A DNA stretch of 64,000 nucleotides from Kitasatospora albolonga (GTDB lineage Bacteria > Actinomycetota > Actinomycetes > Streptomycetales > Streptomycetaceae), in the NCBI GenBank assembly GCA_002082585.1, contig CP020563.1, forward strand, positions 4,520,001 to 4,584,000. Reading direction: 5' to 3'. This document shows positions 16,702 through 24,835 of the stretch, one piece after another. A program made the translations under genes and the position numbers. How positions within the stretch are numbered: the stretch's first letter is position 1; the number at the start of each line of letters is the position of its first letter. Below the pieces are notes generated by a model that did no database searches, had not been told where the DNA came from, and worked only from the letters and a program-made list of their open reading frames with translations.

Positions 16702-18258
16702 TCAGACCCCCGCCGGGGTCTTCTCCGGGGAGCCGGGGTCCGTGCCGTCGGGGTCTCCCGGTGAGGCGGGGTGCGGGGACGGGTGGGGGCCGCCCGTGGC
16801 GGCGACCGTGGAGGGGGCCGGGTCCTGGGAGACGTTGAACTCGGTGAGCAGGTCCTTGCTGAAGCCGAAGAAGTACGTGGCCAGGAAGCCCGCCACGTAG
16901 CCGACCAGCAGGCCGGCCCCGTAGATCGCGATCGTGGTGCCCAGGCCGTGGTTGCCGTCGACCAGCGGGAACAGGGCCCAGCCGGACGGGCCGATGGCGG
17001 TCGAGCCGACCGTGTCGCCGAGCTGGTGGAACAGGCCGACGAAACCGCCGCCGAACGCGCCGCCCACGCACGCCGTGACGAACGGGCGGCCCAGCGGCAG
17101 CGAGACGCCGTAGATCAGGGGTTCGCCGACGCCCAGCAGACCCGCCGGGAGCGCGGACCTGATGGTGCGGCGGATCGACTCGTTGCGGGGGAGGCGGAAG
17201 TAGACCGCCATCGCCGCGCCGACCTGGCCCGCGCCCGCCATCGCCAGGATCGGGAGCAGGACCGTGTACCCCTGCTGCTCGATGAGGGTGGTGTGGATCG
17301 GGATCAGCGCCTGGTGCAGGCCCAGCATCACCAGGGGCAGGAACAGGCCGCCGAGGACGAAGCCCGCGCTCGCGCCGCCGTTGGAGAGCAGCCAGTCGGC
17401 GAACGTGCCGATCGCGGAGGAGATCTCCCCGGCCACGTACATCAGGCCGAAGATCGTCACCAGGCCCGAGATCAGCACCGTCAGCGTCGGGGTGACCAGC
17501 ACGTCCAGCGCCTCCGGCACCCAGCGGCGGCACCACTTCTCCACGTACACCGCCAGCACCGCCGCCCCCAGCGCGCCGAGCACACCGCCCTGGCCCGGCG
17601 AGAGGGTCTGGCCGAAGGCGTCGATGTTCGCCACGCCCGGGAACACGATGATCGCCGCCACCGCACCGCCCAGGATCGGCGTACCGCCGAACTCCTTCGC
17701 CGTGTTGTAGCCCACGAACACCGCGATCAGCGCCATGAAACCGGACGCCATCGCCGCCAGCGCGGGCGTCACGGCGGGCAGCCACCCCAGGTTGACCAGC
17801 AGACCGTTGAGGCCCGCGATGATGCCGCAGCCGATGAGGGCCGGGATCAGGGGGACGAAGATATTGGCGATCTTGCGCAGGAACAGCTTGAAGGGGGTGG
17901 CGTTCCTCGCCTTCTGCCGCGCCTTGATCGCCGCGCCCTCGGCCGCCAGATCGTCCGCGGAGGCGGAGGCCGTGGGGGCGTTACCCGGAGTCGGTGCCGC
18001 CTCCGCCACCAGGCGCTCGAACTCCGGCGTCACCCGCGCCACCGTGCCCGGACCCAGCACGATCTGGTACGTCTCGTCCTCGACCACGCCCATCACGGCG
18101 GGCAGCGCCTTCAGCGCCTCGTCGTCCACCAGGGACCGGTCGTGCAGGCCGAGGCGGAGCCGGGTCATGCAGTGGGCGATGGAGCCGACGTTCGCCGCGC
18201 CGCCGACGAGCGGGAGGATCGCGGCGGCGGTGGCGCGGTTCTTGTCTTCTGTGGCCAT
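16702..18258 (-). CDS. murP: PTS EIIBC component, N-acetylmuramic acid type
   Basis: 518 residues. The N-terminal EIIB domain carries the phosphocysteine Cys30 in IAHCMTRLRL. After a linker (about 100-125), the EIIC membrane domain has about ten hydrophobic segments and a GEPLIYG motif. It phosphorylates its sugar during import. There is no EIIA domain, so EIIA must come from another PTS protein. It sits directly after a MurQ etherase and an RpiR regulator, so MurNAc is the most likely substrate, giving MurNAc 6-phosphate for MurQ. An N-acetylglucosamine or beta-glucoside PTS is less likely. The C-terminus ends in a Pro/Ser/Gly-rich tail of about 35 residues. Confidence 0.85.
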   Translation of the reverse strand: MATEDKNRATAAAILPLVGGAANVGSIAHCMTRLRLGLHDRSLVDDEALKALPAVMGVVEDETYQIVLGPGTVARVTPEFERLVAEAAPTPGNAPTASASADDLAAEGAAIKARQKARNATPFKLFLRKIANIFVPLIPALIGCGIIAGLNGLLVNLGWLPAVTPALAAMASGFMALIAVFVGYNTAKEFGGTPILGGAVAAIIVFPGVANIDAFGQTLSPGQGGVLGALGAAVLAVYVEKWCRRWVPEALDVLVTPTLTVLISGLVTIFGLMYVAGEISSAIGTFADWLLSNGGASAGFVLGGLFLPLVMLGLHQALIPIHTTLIEQQGYTVLLPILAMAGAGQVGAAMAVYFRLPRNESIRRTIRSALPAGLLGVGEPLIYGVSLPLGRPFVTACVGGAFGGGFVGLFHQLGDTVGSTAIGPSGWALFPLVDGNHGLGTTIAIYGAGLLVGYVAGFLATYFFGFSKDLLTEFNVSQDPAPSTVAATGGPHPSPHPASPGDPDGTDPGSPEKTPAGV

Positions 18259-18315
18259 GGTGCTCGGTGCCTTGCTGTGCGGGGGGTGTGGTGCAGGGGG
18301 GAGCCTGGGGGCGGG

Positions 18316-19296
18316 TCAGGTTGCGGTGGTGGGCTTGGCGTTCAGCGCCTTACGGAGGTGGCCGTCCGACTCCGCCAGCCGCTCGGCCGCCGTCGCCGCG
18401 TCGACCCGGCCGAGGATCACCAGGATCGCGTGCTTGACCTCGCCGTCGGTGGCGGCGAGCGCGGCCTCGATCTCGGCGTCGGGCGCCCCCGTGGCGAGGG
18501 AGACGATGTGCCGGGAGCGGGCCCGGAGCTTCTCGTTGGAGGCGCGGACGTCGACCATGAGGTTCCCGTACGTCTTGCCCAGCCGGATCATCGTGATCGT
18601 CGAGATCATGTTGAGGACCAGCTTCTGCGCCGTGCCCGCCTTCAGCCGGGTGGAGCCGGTGAGCAGCTCGGGGCCCGTGACGATCTCCAGGCCGTGTTCC
18701 GCCGCGGCGGCCAGCGCCGAGCCCGCGTTGCAGGAGAGCCCGATGGTCAGGGCGCCCTGCGCGCGGGCGTGCTCGACGGCCCCGATCGCGTACGGCGTAC
18801 GGCCGGAGGCGGAGATGCCGACCACCGTGTCGTCCGCCGTCAGCTTCAGCGCGTCCAGGTCGGCGGCGGCGAGCTCCTTGCTGTCCTCGGCCCCCTCGAC
18901 GGCCTTCACCATGGCGGACGGGCCGCCCGCGATCAGGCCGACGACCTCGGAGGGGTCGGTGTTGAAGGTGGGCGGGCACTCGCTGGCGTCCAGCACCCCG
19001 AGCCGCCCCGCCGTGCCCGCGCCCGCGTAGATCAGCCTCCCGCCCCGGGCCATCCGCCCGGCCGTGGCGTCGATCGCCGCGGCGATCTCCGGGAGGCGCT
19101 CGGCGACGGCGGCCGGGACGGTGGCGTCCTCGCCGTTCATCAGCCGCGCGATCTCCGCCGTGGACAGCCGGTCGATCTCGGCCAGCTCGGGGCGGAACGC
19201 CTCCGTGGCGAGCGTGGCCAGCTGGGCGCGGAGCTCGCCGTAGCTGTCGGTGCCGGAGGCGTCGGTGGTTCCGGAAGCGTCGGTGGTGGAGGTCAT
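18316..19296 (-). CDS. murQ: N-acetylmuramic acid 6-phosphate etherase
   Basis: Splits the lactyl ether of MurNAc 6-phosphate into GlcNAc 6-phosphate and D-lactate, in the cytoplasm. 326 residues; a SIS sugar-phosphate-binding domain is followed by the helical tail. Family signatures are clear: YAGAGTAGRLGVLDASECPPTF near residue 93 and GISASGRTPY near 155. The first 14 residues are a Thr/Ser/Asp-rich extension with an internal repeat (DASGT twice). It is flanked by the PTS gene 57 bp downstream and the RpiR regulator 56 bp upstream, all on one strand. Confidence 0.95.
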   Translation of the reverse strand: MTSTTDASGTTDASGTDSYGELRAQLATLATEAFRPELAEIDRLSTAEIARLMNGEDATVPAAVAERLPEIAAAIDATAGRMARGGRLIYAGAGTAGRLGVLDASECPPTFNTDPSEVVGLIAGGPSAMVKAVEGAEDSKELAAADLDALKLTADDTVVGISASGRTPYAIGAVEHARAQGALTIGLSCNAGSALAAAAEHGLEIVTGPELLTGSTRLKAGTAQKLVLNMISTITMIRLGKTYGNLMVDVRASNEKLRARSRHIVSLATGAPDAEIEAALAATDGEVKHAILVILGRVDAATAAERLAESDGHLRKALNAKPTTAT

Positions 19297-19352
19297 GGAG
19301 GGCGGCTCTGCTTTCTCGGGCTTGTTCTCGTACGCGTACGGGTCGTGCGGTG

Positions 19353-20261
19353 TCAGCGGGTGGAGCGTGGGCTGTGGCGGTGGGCCAGCGCCTCGTAGGA
19401 GGCGGAGAGGGCGGGCGCGGCCGTCTCGTACGTACGCTGGGCCACGCCTATGAACAGGCAGTCCACGACCAGCAGCTGGCTCGTCCGGCTCGACATGGCG
19501 GCGGGGCGCAGCTCGCTCTCGCGGGCGGTGGACGTGGTCAGTACGTGGTCGGCGTACTGCGATACGGGCCCGTCGGGCCGCCCGGTGATCGCGACCGTCG
19601 TCGCCCCCCGGTCGAACGCCACCCGCAGCGGCTCGATGACGTCACCGGTCGAGCCGGAGTGCGTGATCGCTATGGCCACGTCCCCGGCGCGCAGCTGCAC
19701 GGCGTTGGTCACCGCCAGGTGCGGGTCCGTGTGGGCGTGGGCTATCAGGCCGATCCGGAGCAGCTTCTGCGCGAGGTCCTGGCCGACGAGGGAGGAGGCC
19801 CCGACGCCGTAGATGTCGATGCGGCGGGCGGTCGAGGCGGCGGTGACGGCGGCCCCCAGCTGTACGGTGTCCAGCCCGGCGGCGGTGTCCGCGAGGGTCT
19901 GCTGCTCGTCGAAGGCGAGCTTGGCGACCACCTCGGCGATCGGGTCGTCCACCGCGATGTCCGCCGTGACGGCGGGGGACCGGCCCGACTCCTGGTGCGC
20001 GGCGAGCCCGGCCAGCGCGAGGCGCAGATCCCGGTAGCCGGGGTAGCCGAGGAGGCGGGCGGTGCGGACGACGGTCGCCTCGCTGGTGCCGGTGAGCTCG
20101 GCGAGACCGGTGACGGTGAGGGCGGCGCACCCGGCCGGGTCGCCCGCGACGGCTTCGGCGACCAGCTGCATGGAGCGGGTCATGGAGGGCGCGAGCGTCC
20201 GCACCTTGGCGGCGAGGGCCGCGGGGGCGGGCGGGGAGTCGCCGCTGAAAATTTCCTTCAC
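19353..20261 (-). CDS. RpiR family regulator (MurR-like)
   Basis: About 302 residues: an N-terminal RpiR helix-turn-helix (about residues 20-85, LAELTGTSEATVVRTARLLGYPGY) and a C-terminal SIS domain that binds a phosphosugar (about 115-250, IYGVGASSLVGQDLAQKL). As first gene of the muramic acid operon it probably senses MurNAc 6-phosphate and controls the operon. Two in-frame GTG codons are possible; the one at 20261 has GAGGTG 9 nt upstream, while the one at 20273 is itself part of that ribosome site, so 20261 is preferred. An imperfect TGAAA/TTTCA inverted repeat lies just upstream. Confidence 0.88.
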   Translation of the reverse strand: MKEIFSGDSPPAPAALAAKVRTLAPSMTRSMQLVAEAVAGDPAGCAALTVTGLAELTGTSEATVVRTARLLGYPGYRDLRLALAGLAAHQESGRSPAVTADIAVDDPIAEVVAKLAFDEQQTLADTAAGLDTVQLGAAVTAASTARRIDIYGVGASSLVGQDLAQKLLRIGLIAHAHTDPHLAVTNAVQLRAGDVAIAITHSGSTGDVIEPLRVAFDRGATTVAITGRPDGPVSQYADHVLTTSTARESELRPAAMSSRTSQLLVVDCLFIGVAQRTYETAAPALSASYEALAHRHSPRSTR

Positions 20262-20276
20262 GTCTTGGGTCACCTC

Positions 20277-20291
20277 TGAAAGGTATTTTCA
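20277..20291. promoter_or_regulatory. Candidate operator of the mur operon
   Basis: TGAAAGGTATTTTCA is an inverted repeat (TGAAA/TTTCA) just upstream of the RpiR-type regulator gene. A related TGAAAATTTCCTTCA overlaps the start of the coding region at 20246-20260. Its AT content stands out locally. Binding by the regulator is a guess. Confidence 0.4.
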
Positions 20292-20378
20292 ACCCGGGGG
20301 TGCGTCAACCCCTCCCGCTGCCCTGTGGTCTGTGCCTCTGGCGCCGCCCCGCGCACGCGCGGGCGCACAATGGGGAGC

Positions 20379-20747
20379 ATGGAGCTGAACCCCCTGGAGC
20401 AGGCACTGCACACCGCCCGCGCGCTGGTCATGGCCGATCTCGTCGCGGCGGACGTCGCCGAGGCCGACGTCGTCTCGTTCGTCGAGGACGCCGTGACGCA
20501 CCGCCGCTGGTGGGTCGAGCAGTGGCCCGAGGGCGCGGAGTTCGTCGCCGGGCTGATCGCCCAGGACGTGCAGGACGCCCTGCTGGAGAAGTACGGGAGG
20601 TGGCCGCTCTGCCCCGCCTGCGCCGAGGACGAGCCACACGCGCTGGACGTCGAGCCGGAGCTCGGCCCCGACCCGCACTGGGTGTGCGTCAAGGCGGCGG
20701 TGGCCGTGGCGCCGGTGGGGGAGCTGGGCGGGGTACTGCGGCGGTGA
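20379..20747 (+). CDS. Hypothetical protein with CPAC motif
   Basis: 122 residues. The N-terminal two thirds are helical and acidic; the C-terminal part has CPAC (about residue 79) and one later Cys, which could hold a metal or a redox pair. No named family is recognised. The ATG at 20379 has no useful ribosome site; instead CACAAT lies 7 nt upstream, the spacing of a -10 box before a leaderless start (an in-frame ATG at 20370 is possible). The next gene starts inside its stop (GTGA), so the two are co-translated. Confidence 0.7.
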   Translation: MELNPLEQALHTARALVMADLVAADVAEADVVSFVEDAVTHRRWWVEQWPEGAEFVAGLIAQDVQDALLEKYGRWPLCPACAEDEPHALDVEPELGPDPHWVCVKAAVAVAPVGELGGVLRR

Positions 20748-21013
20748 CCCTTTACATCGACCCGCCCACCTGGCCCGGACACGGCCGCCTCTGGTCGCAC
20801 CTGGTCAGCGATGTGTCGTTCGAGGAGCTGCACACCTTCGCCGCCGCGATCGGCTGCCCGCCGCGCGCCTTCGAGCGCGACCACTACGACGTACCGGAGG
20901 CGTACTACGCGGACGCCGTACGGGCGGGGGCACGGGAGATCGGCTCGAAGGAGCTCGTACGACGGCTCACGGCCGCGGGGCTCCGGCGGCCGAAGGGGCG
21001 CGCGGTGCCTTAG
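20744..21013 (+). CDS. DUF4031 domain protein
   Basis: 89 residues, essentially one DUF4031 domain: VTLYIDPPTWPGHGRLWSHL at the start, then the FAAAIGCPPRAFERDHYDVP block and a KELVRRLTAAGLR C-terminus. The GTG start overlaps the upstream stop by 4 bp. The family is widespread in actinobacteria and has no assigned function. The reading frame ends within the first units of a 20-bp repeat tract that fills the gap to the next gene. Confidence 0.85.
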   Translation: MTLYIDPPTWPGHGRLWSHLVSDVSFEELHTFAAAIGCPPRAFERDHYDVPEAYYADAVRAGAREIGSKELVRRLTAAGLRRPKGRAVP

Positions 21014-21150
21014 GGGGCGTGCCCGGTGCCTTAGGGGGCGCGCGGCACCCTGGAGAGCGTGGCGCCTTTGGGAACGTGCGACGCCCTGAGAGAGCGTGCG
21101 ACACCTTAGGGAGCGTGCGGCGTCCTAAGAGAGCGCGCGGCGCCCTGAGC
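20998..21150 (+). repeat. About eight imperfect 20-bp tandem repeats
   Basis: Units of the type GTGCGGCGCCCTGAGAGAGC (length 17-21) follow one another from the end of the DUF4031 gene to near the stop of the convergent MFS gene. Each has a GTGC or GCGC start, a GGYGCC core and a GAGAGC or GGGGGC end. The gap has no other feature. Confidence 0.8.
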
Positions 21151-21176
21151 CCTGAGAAGTGGTTGGCGCTCCAGCC

Positions 21177-22448
21177 CTAAGAAGAAGCCGGCTCCGACGC
21201 CGTCACCCCGGCCGCCGCCCGGCCCCCGCTCTTCGCGATCAGCCGCGAGCGCGAGAGGCCCCCGCCGCCCCCGCCCCGCTGGAGGCGCAACGACACCGCC
21301 ACCGCCGCCAGCGCCAGGATTGTCATCCCCGCGCCCGCCCACGCCGTCGCCGCGAAGCCGAAGTCCGCGTCGATCACCGTGCCGCCCAGCCACGGGCCGC
21401 TCGTGTTGCCCAGGTTGAACGCGGCCGTCGTCGTGGCCCCGGCCAGCGTCGGGGCCGCCCCGGCCACGTTGAACATCCGGGCGTTCAGCGCGGGGGCCGT
21501 GAAGAACGCCGAGAGGCCCAGCAGGAACGCCAGCGCGACGACCGCGACCTGGCTGGAGGCGAACAGGGCCAGCGCCGCCAGGAACACCGTGGACGCCGTG
21601 ATACCGCTGAGCAGCACCCCGAACAGGTGCGCGTCCGCGACCCGGCCGCCGATCGTCGTACCGATCAGCGCGCCGACCCCGAACAGGCCCAGAATCCACG
21701 GCACCCACCCCGAGTCCAGGCCCGCCACATCCGTCAGCAGCGGCGCGAGATAGCTGAAGGCGCAGAACACCCCGCCCGCCGCCAGCGCGGTGATCACGAT
21801 CGCCAGCCAGACCTGCCGGTCCCGGTAGATCGCCAGCTCCTGCCGGAGCTGCGGCTTCCGCTCCGGCAGCGGGATGTGCGGGATACGGGTGATGACCCCG
21901 GCCAGCGCCACCGCCGAGGCCACGCCCACCGCCCAGAACGCCGACCGCCAGCCGAGGTGCTCGCCGAGGAAGGCGCCCATCGGCACGCCCAGCACATTGG
22001 CGATCGACAGCCCGCCGATCATCACGGCCATCGCCCGCGCCCGCTGGTTCACCGGCACCATCGCGATGGCCACCGCCGCCCCGACCGCCCAGAAACCCGC
22101 GCAGGCGAGCGCGCTCACCACCCGGGAGGCGAAGAGCACCTCGTACGTCGGTGCCAGCGCGCCCGCGACCTGCCCGAGGCCGAAGACCGAGATCAGCGCG
22201 ATCAGGGTCGTCCGGCGCGGCAGCCGCAGCGTGGCCACGGCGAGCAGCGGGGCGCCGACCACCATGCCGATCGCGAAGGCGGATATGAGGAGTCCGGCCT
22301 GTGGGATCGAGACGTTCATGTCGTCCGCGATGGGCGGCAGCAGGCCCGACAGCATGAACTCACTGGTGCCGAGAGCGAAGACCGAGAGGCCGAGGATGTA
22401 TACGGCCAGCGGCATGGGTGTGCGGCGGCGGGAGGCGGAGTCGGGCAT
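21177..22448 (-). CDS. MFS transporter (Cmx/CmrA drug-efflux type)
   Basis: 423 residues with 12 predicted membrane helices. The first helix region (VYILGLSVFALGTSEFMLSGLLP) and the PxxxRR loop after helix 2 (LRLPRRTTL) match the drug:H+ antiporter-1 group that includes CmlR-type chloramphenicol exporters and arabinose-efflux-like permeases. Substrate unknown. The ATG at 22448 is used; an internal ATG 33 nt downstream is also possible and would start directly at the first helix. The upstream gap contains two kinds of direct repeats. The C-terminus is a Gly-rich, basic, cytoplasmic tail. Confidence 0.88.
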   Translation of the reverse strand: MPDSASRRRTPMPLAVYILGLSVFALGTSEFMLSGLLPPIADDMNVSIPQAGLLISAFAIGMVVGAPLLAVATLRLPRRTTLIALISVFGLGQVAGALAPTYEVLFASRVVSALACAGFWAVGAAVAIAMVPVNQRARAMAVMIGGLSIANVLGVPMGAFLGEHLGWRSAFWAVGVASAVALAGVITRIPHIPLPERKPQLRQELAIYRDRQVWLAIVITALAAGGVFCAFSYLAPLLTDVAGLDSGWVPWILGLFGVGALIGTTIGGRVADAHLFGVLLSGITASTVFLAALALFASSQVAVVALAFLLGLSAFFTAPALNARMFNVAGAAPTLAGATTTAAFNLGNTSGPWLGGTVIDADFGFAATAWAGAGMTILALAAVAVSLRLQRGGGGGGLSRSRLIAKSGGRAAAGVTASEPASS

Positions 22449-22531
22449 GACTCGTCCCAACGCCGGAGAACGCCCGCGCATTCCCGGCCCCCGGCCTTCT
22501 CGGCGGCCGAACATTCCCGGCCCCGGCCTCT

Positions 22532-22600
22532 CGGCGGCCGACCGGACCGCTGTACGGCGGCCGACCTGACCGCTATTCGGCGGCCGACCTGACCGCTACT
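22532..22600 (+). repeat. Three 23-bp tandem repeats at a gene end
   Basis: Units at 22532, 22555 and 22578 follow CGGCGGCCGACCTGACCGCTATT with one to three differences. The last unit runs over the stop codon of the PQQ-propeller gene. Just before them (22478-22541) another unit of about 31 bp, starting with CATTCCCGGCCCC, is present twice. Confidence 0.85.
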
Positions 22601-23840
22601 CGGCGGGCAGCGCGTTCAGCTTCTTGCCGTGCAGGGCGAAGACGTGCTTGCCGTCGGTGGCCACCAGCCAGGCGCGGTGGTCGCTGGACCCGTCGTTGAA
22701 CGTCCAGAGCAGGGCGCCGTTCTTCGCGTCGAAGGCGTGGACGCCGCCCTTCTCGTCCAGGTCGGTGGCCCCGTAGAGGGTGGAGCCGACGCGGACGAAC
22801 TGCCGGGGCACCTGCCCGCCCGCCTTCTTGAGGCTCGTCGACTGCCAGAGGCTCTTTCCGGTCCCCGGCTCGATCGCCCGGAGCGTACGGCCGCTGTCCG
22901 CGATGTAGAGCACGCCGTCCAGGACGGCCGGTTCGCTGAAGGTGGTGAACTGCTCGGACTCCACGGACCACTTCTCCGTACCGTCGGAGAGGGCGAACGC
23001 CTGGAGCCGCTGCCCCTGCGGGACGATCACCAGGTCCTCGTGGACGGCGAAGGGGCCGTAACTCGTCTTCGTCGTCTTCTGCGTCCACACCTGCCGGCCG
23101 GTGGCGGTGTCGCGCACCGTGAGGTTGTTCTTGAAGTCGGTGTAGACGAGGTAGCGGCCCTGTACGGCGGCGTGGACGCCGTTCTGCTGGGTGCCGAGGT
23201 CGCGCCGCTCCTTCCAGACGACCTTGCCCGTACGGTTGTCGAGTGCGGCGATCACGTTGGTGCGGGAGGAGTTGTCGGCCTCCAGGATCTCGGCGATGAC
23301 GTACACCTGCCCGTCGTCCACCGCGACCGGCATCGGCTGCCGGTACTCCTTGCCCAGGCGGCTGCGCCAGGTCTCCTTGCCGGTGGCGGGGGCGTACCCG
23401 ATGACGTTGCCGTCGAACTTCCCGCTCGCCAGGTACAGGGTGGCGCCGCCGTCGCCGAGCAGCAGCGGGGCGCCGGGGACCGCGCCGCCCTCCAGCGACC
23501 ACCGCGTCTCGCCGTCGGTCCCCTCCAGGGCGGTCAGCGGGTCACCGCTCGCGATCACCACACCGCCGACGGCCACCAGCTCGTCGTTGTCCCCGTACGT
23601 CTCCGCCGAGGTCCTCCTCGCCCACACGGGCGCGGGCGCCTCCCCGTCCTTGCGGGGGGCGGGGGAAGCGTCGCGCGGCGGCGGGATGCTGCCCTCGCCG
23701 CCGGTCGCGGACTCGTCCTCGCAACCGGTCAGCCCGGCCCCGAACACCGCCATCGTGATCCCGCCACCGGCCAGGCGAAGTATTCGCCGCCGGGAAGTTC
23801 CGCCGGCCGTCGCGCTGTATCCCGTGAACACCTTGGACAT
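22596..23840 (-). CDS. PQQ-like beta-propeller lipoprotein
   Basis: 414 residues. The N-terminus has a twin-arginine motif (SRRRILRLAG) and then a lipobox (LTGC, Cys about residue 40), so it is probably a Tat-exported lipoprotein facing outside. The rest is a PQQ/WD-like propeller: repeats of the type GxxLWxxxxG and NVIAALDNRTGKVVWKE. Such domains usually scaffold proteins or act like BamB; no quinoprotein catalytic residues are evident. The ATG at 23840 has GGGGGA 7 nt upstream; earlier in-frame ATG codons lack a ribosome site. The last codons lie in a 23-bp repeat tract. Confidence 0.9.
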   Translation of the reverse strand: MSKVFTGYSATAGGTSRRRILRLAGGGITMAVFGAGLTGCEDESATGGEGSIPPPRDASPAPRKDGEAPAPVWARRTSAETYGDNDELVAVGGVVIASGDPLTALEGTDGETRWSLEGGAVPGAPLLLGDGGATLYLASGKFDGNVIGYAPATGKETWRSRLGKEYRQPMPVAVDDGQVYVIAEILEADNSSRTNVIAALDNRTGKVVWKERRDLGTQQNGVHAAVQGRYLVYTDFKNNLTVRDTATGRQVWTQKTTKTSYGPFAVHEDLVIVPQGQRLQAFALSDGTEKWSVESEQFTTFSEPAVLDGVLYIADSGRTLRAIEPGTGKSLWQSTSLKKAGGQVPRQFVRVGSTLYGATDLDEKGGVHAFDAKNGALLWTFNDGSSDHRAWLVATDGKHVFALHGKKLNALPAE

Positions 23841-24001
23841 GGTGCTGTCCCCCATGGATTCGTCAGAGTGTGTGCAACTGCGATGCCAGACGTTAGCGGT
23901 CGTCACGTGTCACCGGCCGGGGCAGGGCGCGACCGGGACGACACCGTGAAAGAACCGGAACATTTGCTGATTGCCTGTCATAGAGGGCCGGTCATGGCCG
24001 G

Positions 24002-24736
24002 TCACTCCGAACCGGGGCGGTCCAGCAGCTCCAGTTCCGTCGCCAGGTTGTGCCGGGCCCGTGCCTCCCACGCGGCCGCCCCGTGCGGCGTACGGAACAG
24101 CCTCGGCAGCGCGAGGAGTTGCCGCAGCACCGCCACCCGCCCCGCCCGGAACGCCTCGTCGGGGACGAACCCGTACTCCTCCCGTACCCGCGCCGCATAG
24201 TCCGCGTACTCCTGCGGGCCGCCCGCCAGCACCGCCAGGTCCGCGTCGCACAGCACCTCGCCGTTGCGGTCGCCCTCGGCCGGGTCGTGCGTCACGGTGA
24301 GCCGGACCAGCCGTGCGACCTCCGCCGTCACCGCCGCCCCCACCCCAGCCTCGGGCAGCGCGCGTTCGGCGAGGGCGGCGCTGCGCTCCTCGTTCTCCGT
24401 GCGGTCGGGGCGGTACACCGCGTCGTGGAACCAGGCGGCCAGGCGCACCGCGTGCACATCGTCGGCGTACCCGGCGAGGGTGTCGATCCGGTCCAGGACC
24501 GCCGTCAGGTGGGCGGTGGTGTGGTAGCGGCGCTGCGGCTCGTCCCAGCGGGCCAGCAAGTTCTCGGCGTACGGCAGCGGGTCGGGGGCGGAGTCGGGAG
24601 CGGGGCCGGGACCGGAGCCGTACGCTCCGGAACGGGCGGCCAGGAGCGTCTCCCGCCAGCGGTCGGGCAGCGCGGCGCGGGAGTTGCCAGTGCCGTGCGG
24701 GTCGTACGGGTCGTGAGGGCGCGGGCTGTCCGTCAT
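24002..24736 (-). CDS. HD-superfamily metal-dependent phosphohydrolase-like protein
   Basis: 244 residues. The core has the spaced metal ligands of an HD-like fold: YHTTAHL near residue 71 and WFHDAVY near 101, with a later Asp in LCDADLAVL. This is the pattern of small predicted HD-superfamily hydrolases (YpgQ/COG4339-like) acting on nucleotides or unknown phosphates. The first 50 residues are Pro/Gly/Asp-rich and probably disordered. It is divergent from pxpA with a 99-bp shared promoter gap and lies 161 bp upstream of the PQQ-lipoprotein gene on the same strand. Confidence 0.85.
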   Translation of the reverse strand: MTDSPRPHDPYDPHGTGNSRAALPDRWRETLLAARSGAYGSGPGPAPDSAPDPLPYAENLLARWDEPQRRYHTTAHLTAVLDRIDTLAGYADDVHAVRLAAWFHDAVYRPDRTENEERSAALAERALPEAGVGAAVTAEVARLVRLTVTHDPAEGDRNGEVLCDADLAVLAGGPQEYADYAARVREEYGFVPDEAFRAGRVAVLRQLLALPRLFRTPHGAAAWEARARHNLATELELLDRPGSE

Positions 24737-24800
24737 GGGACGACCTTAGGCCCGGCCGGACGGGGGCGCCCCGGGGGCCGACCGCCCCTCGGACCTGCCC

Positions 24801-24829
24801 TTGTCGCCCTGTCCCGCAGTCACTACCGT
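24801..24829 (+). promoter_or_regulatory. Promoter of pxpABC, leaderless
   Basis: TTGTCG (24801-24806) and TACCGT (24824-24829) are separated by 17 bp, a good housekeeping-type -35/-10 pair. The GTG start of pxpA lies 6 nt after the -10, so transcription should begin at or next to the start codon. Confidence 0.65.
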
Positions 24830-24835
24830 GCGCCC

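Noticed and set aside
20998..21150. CRISPR array
   Set aside because: The 20-bp units are directly adjacent with no spacers, and no cas genes are present.
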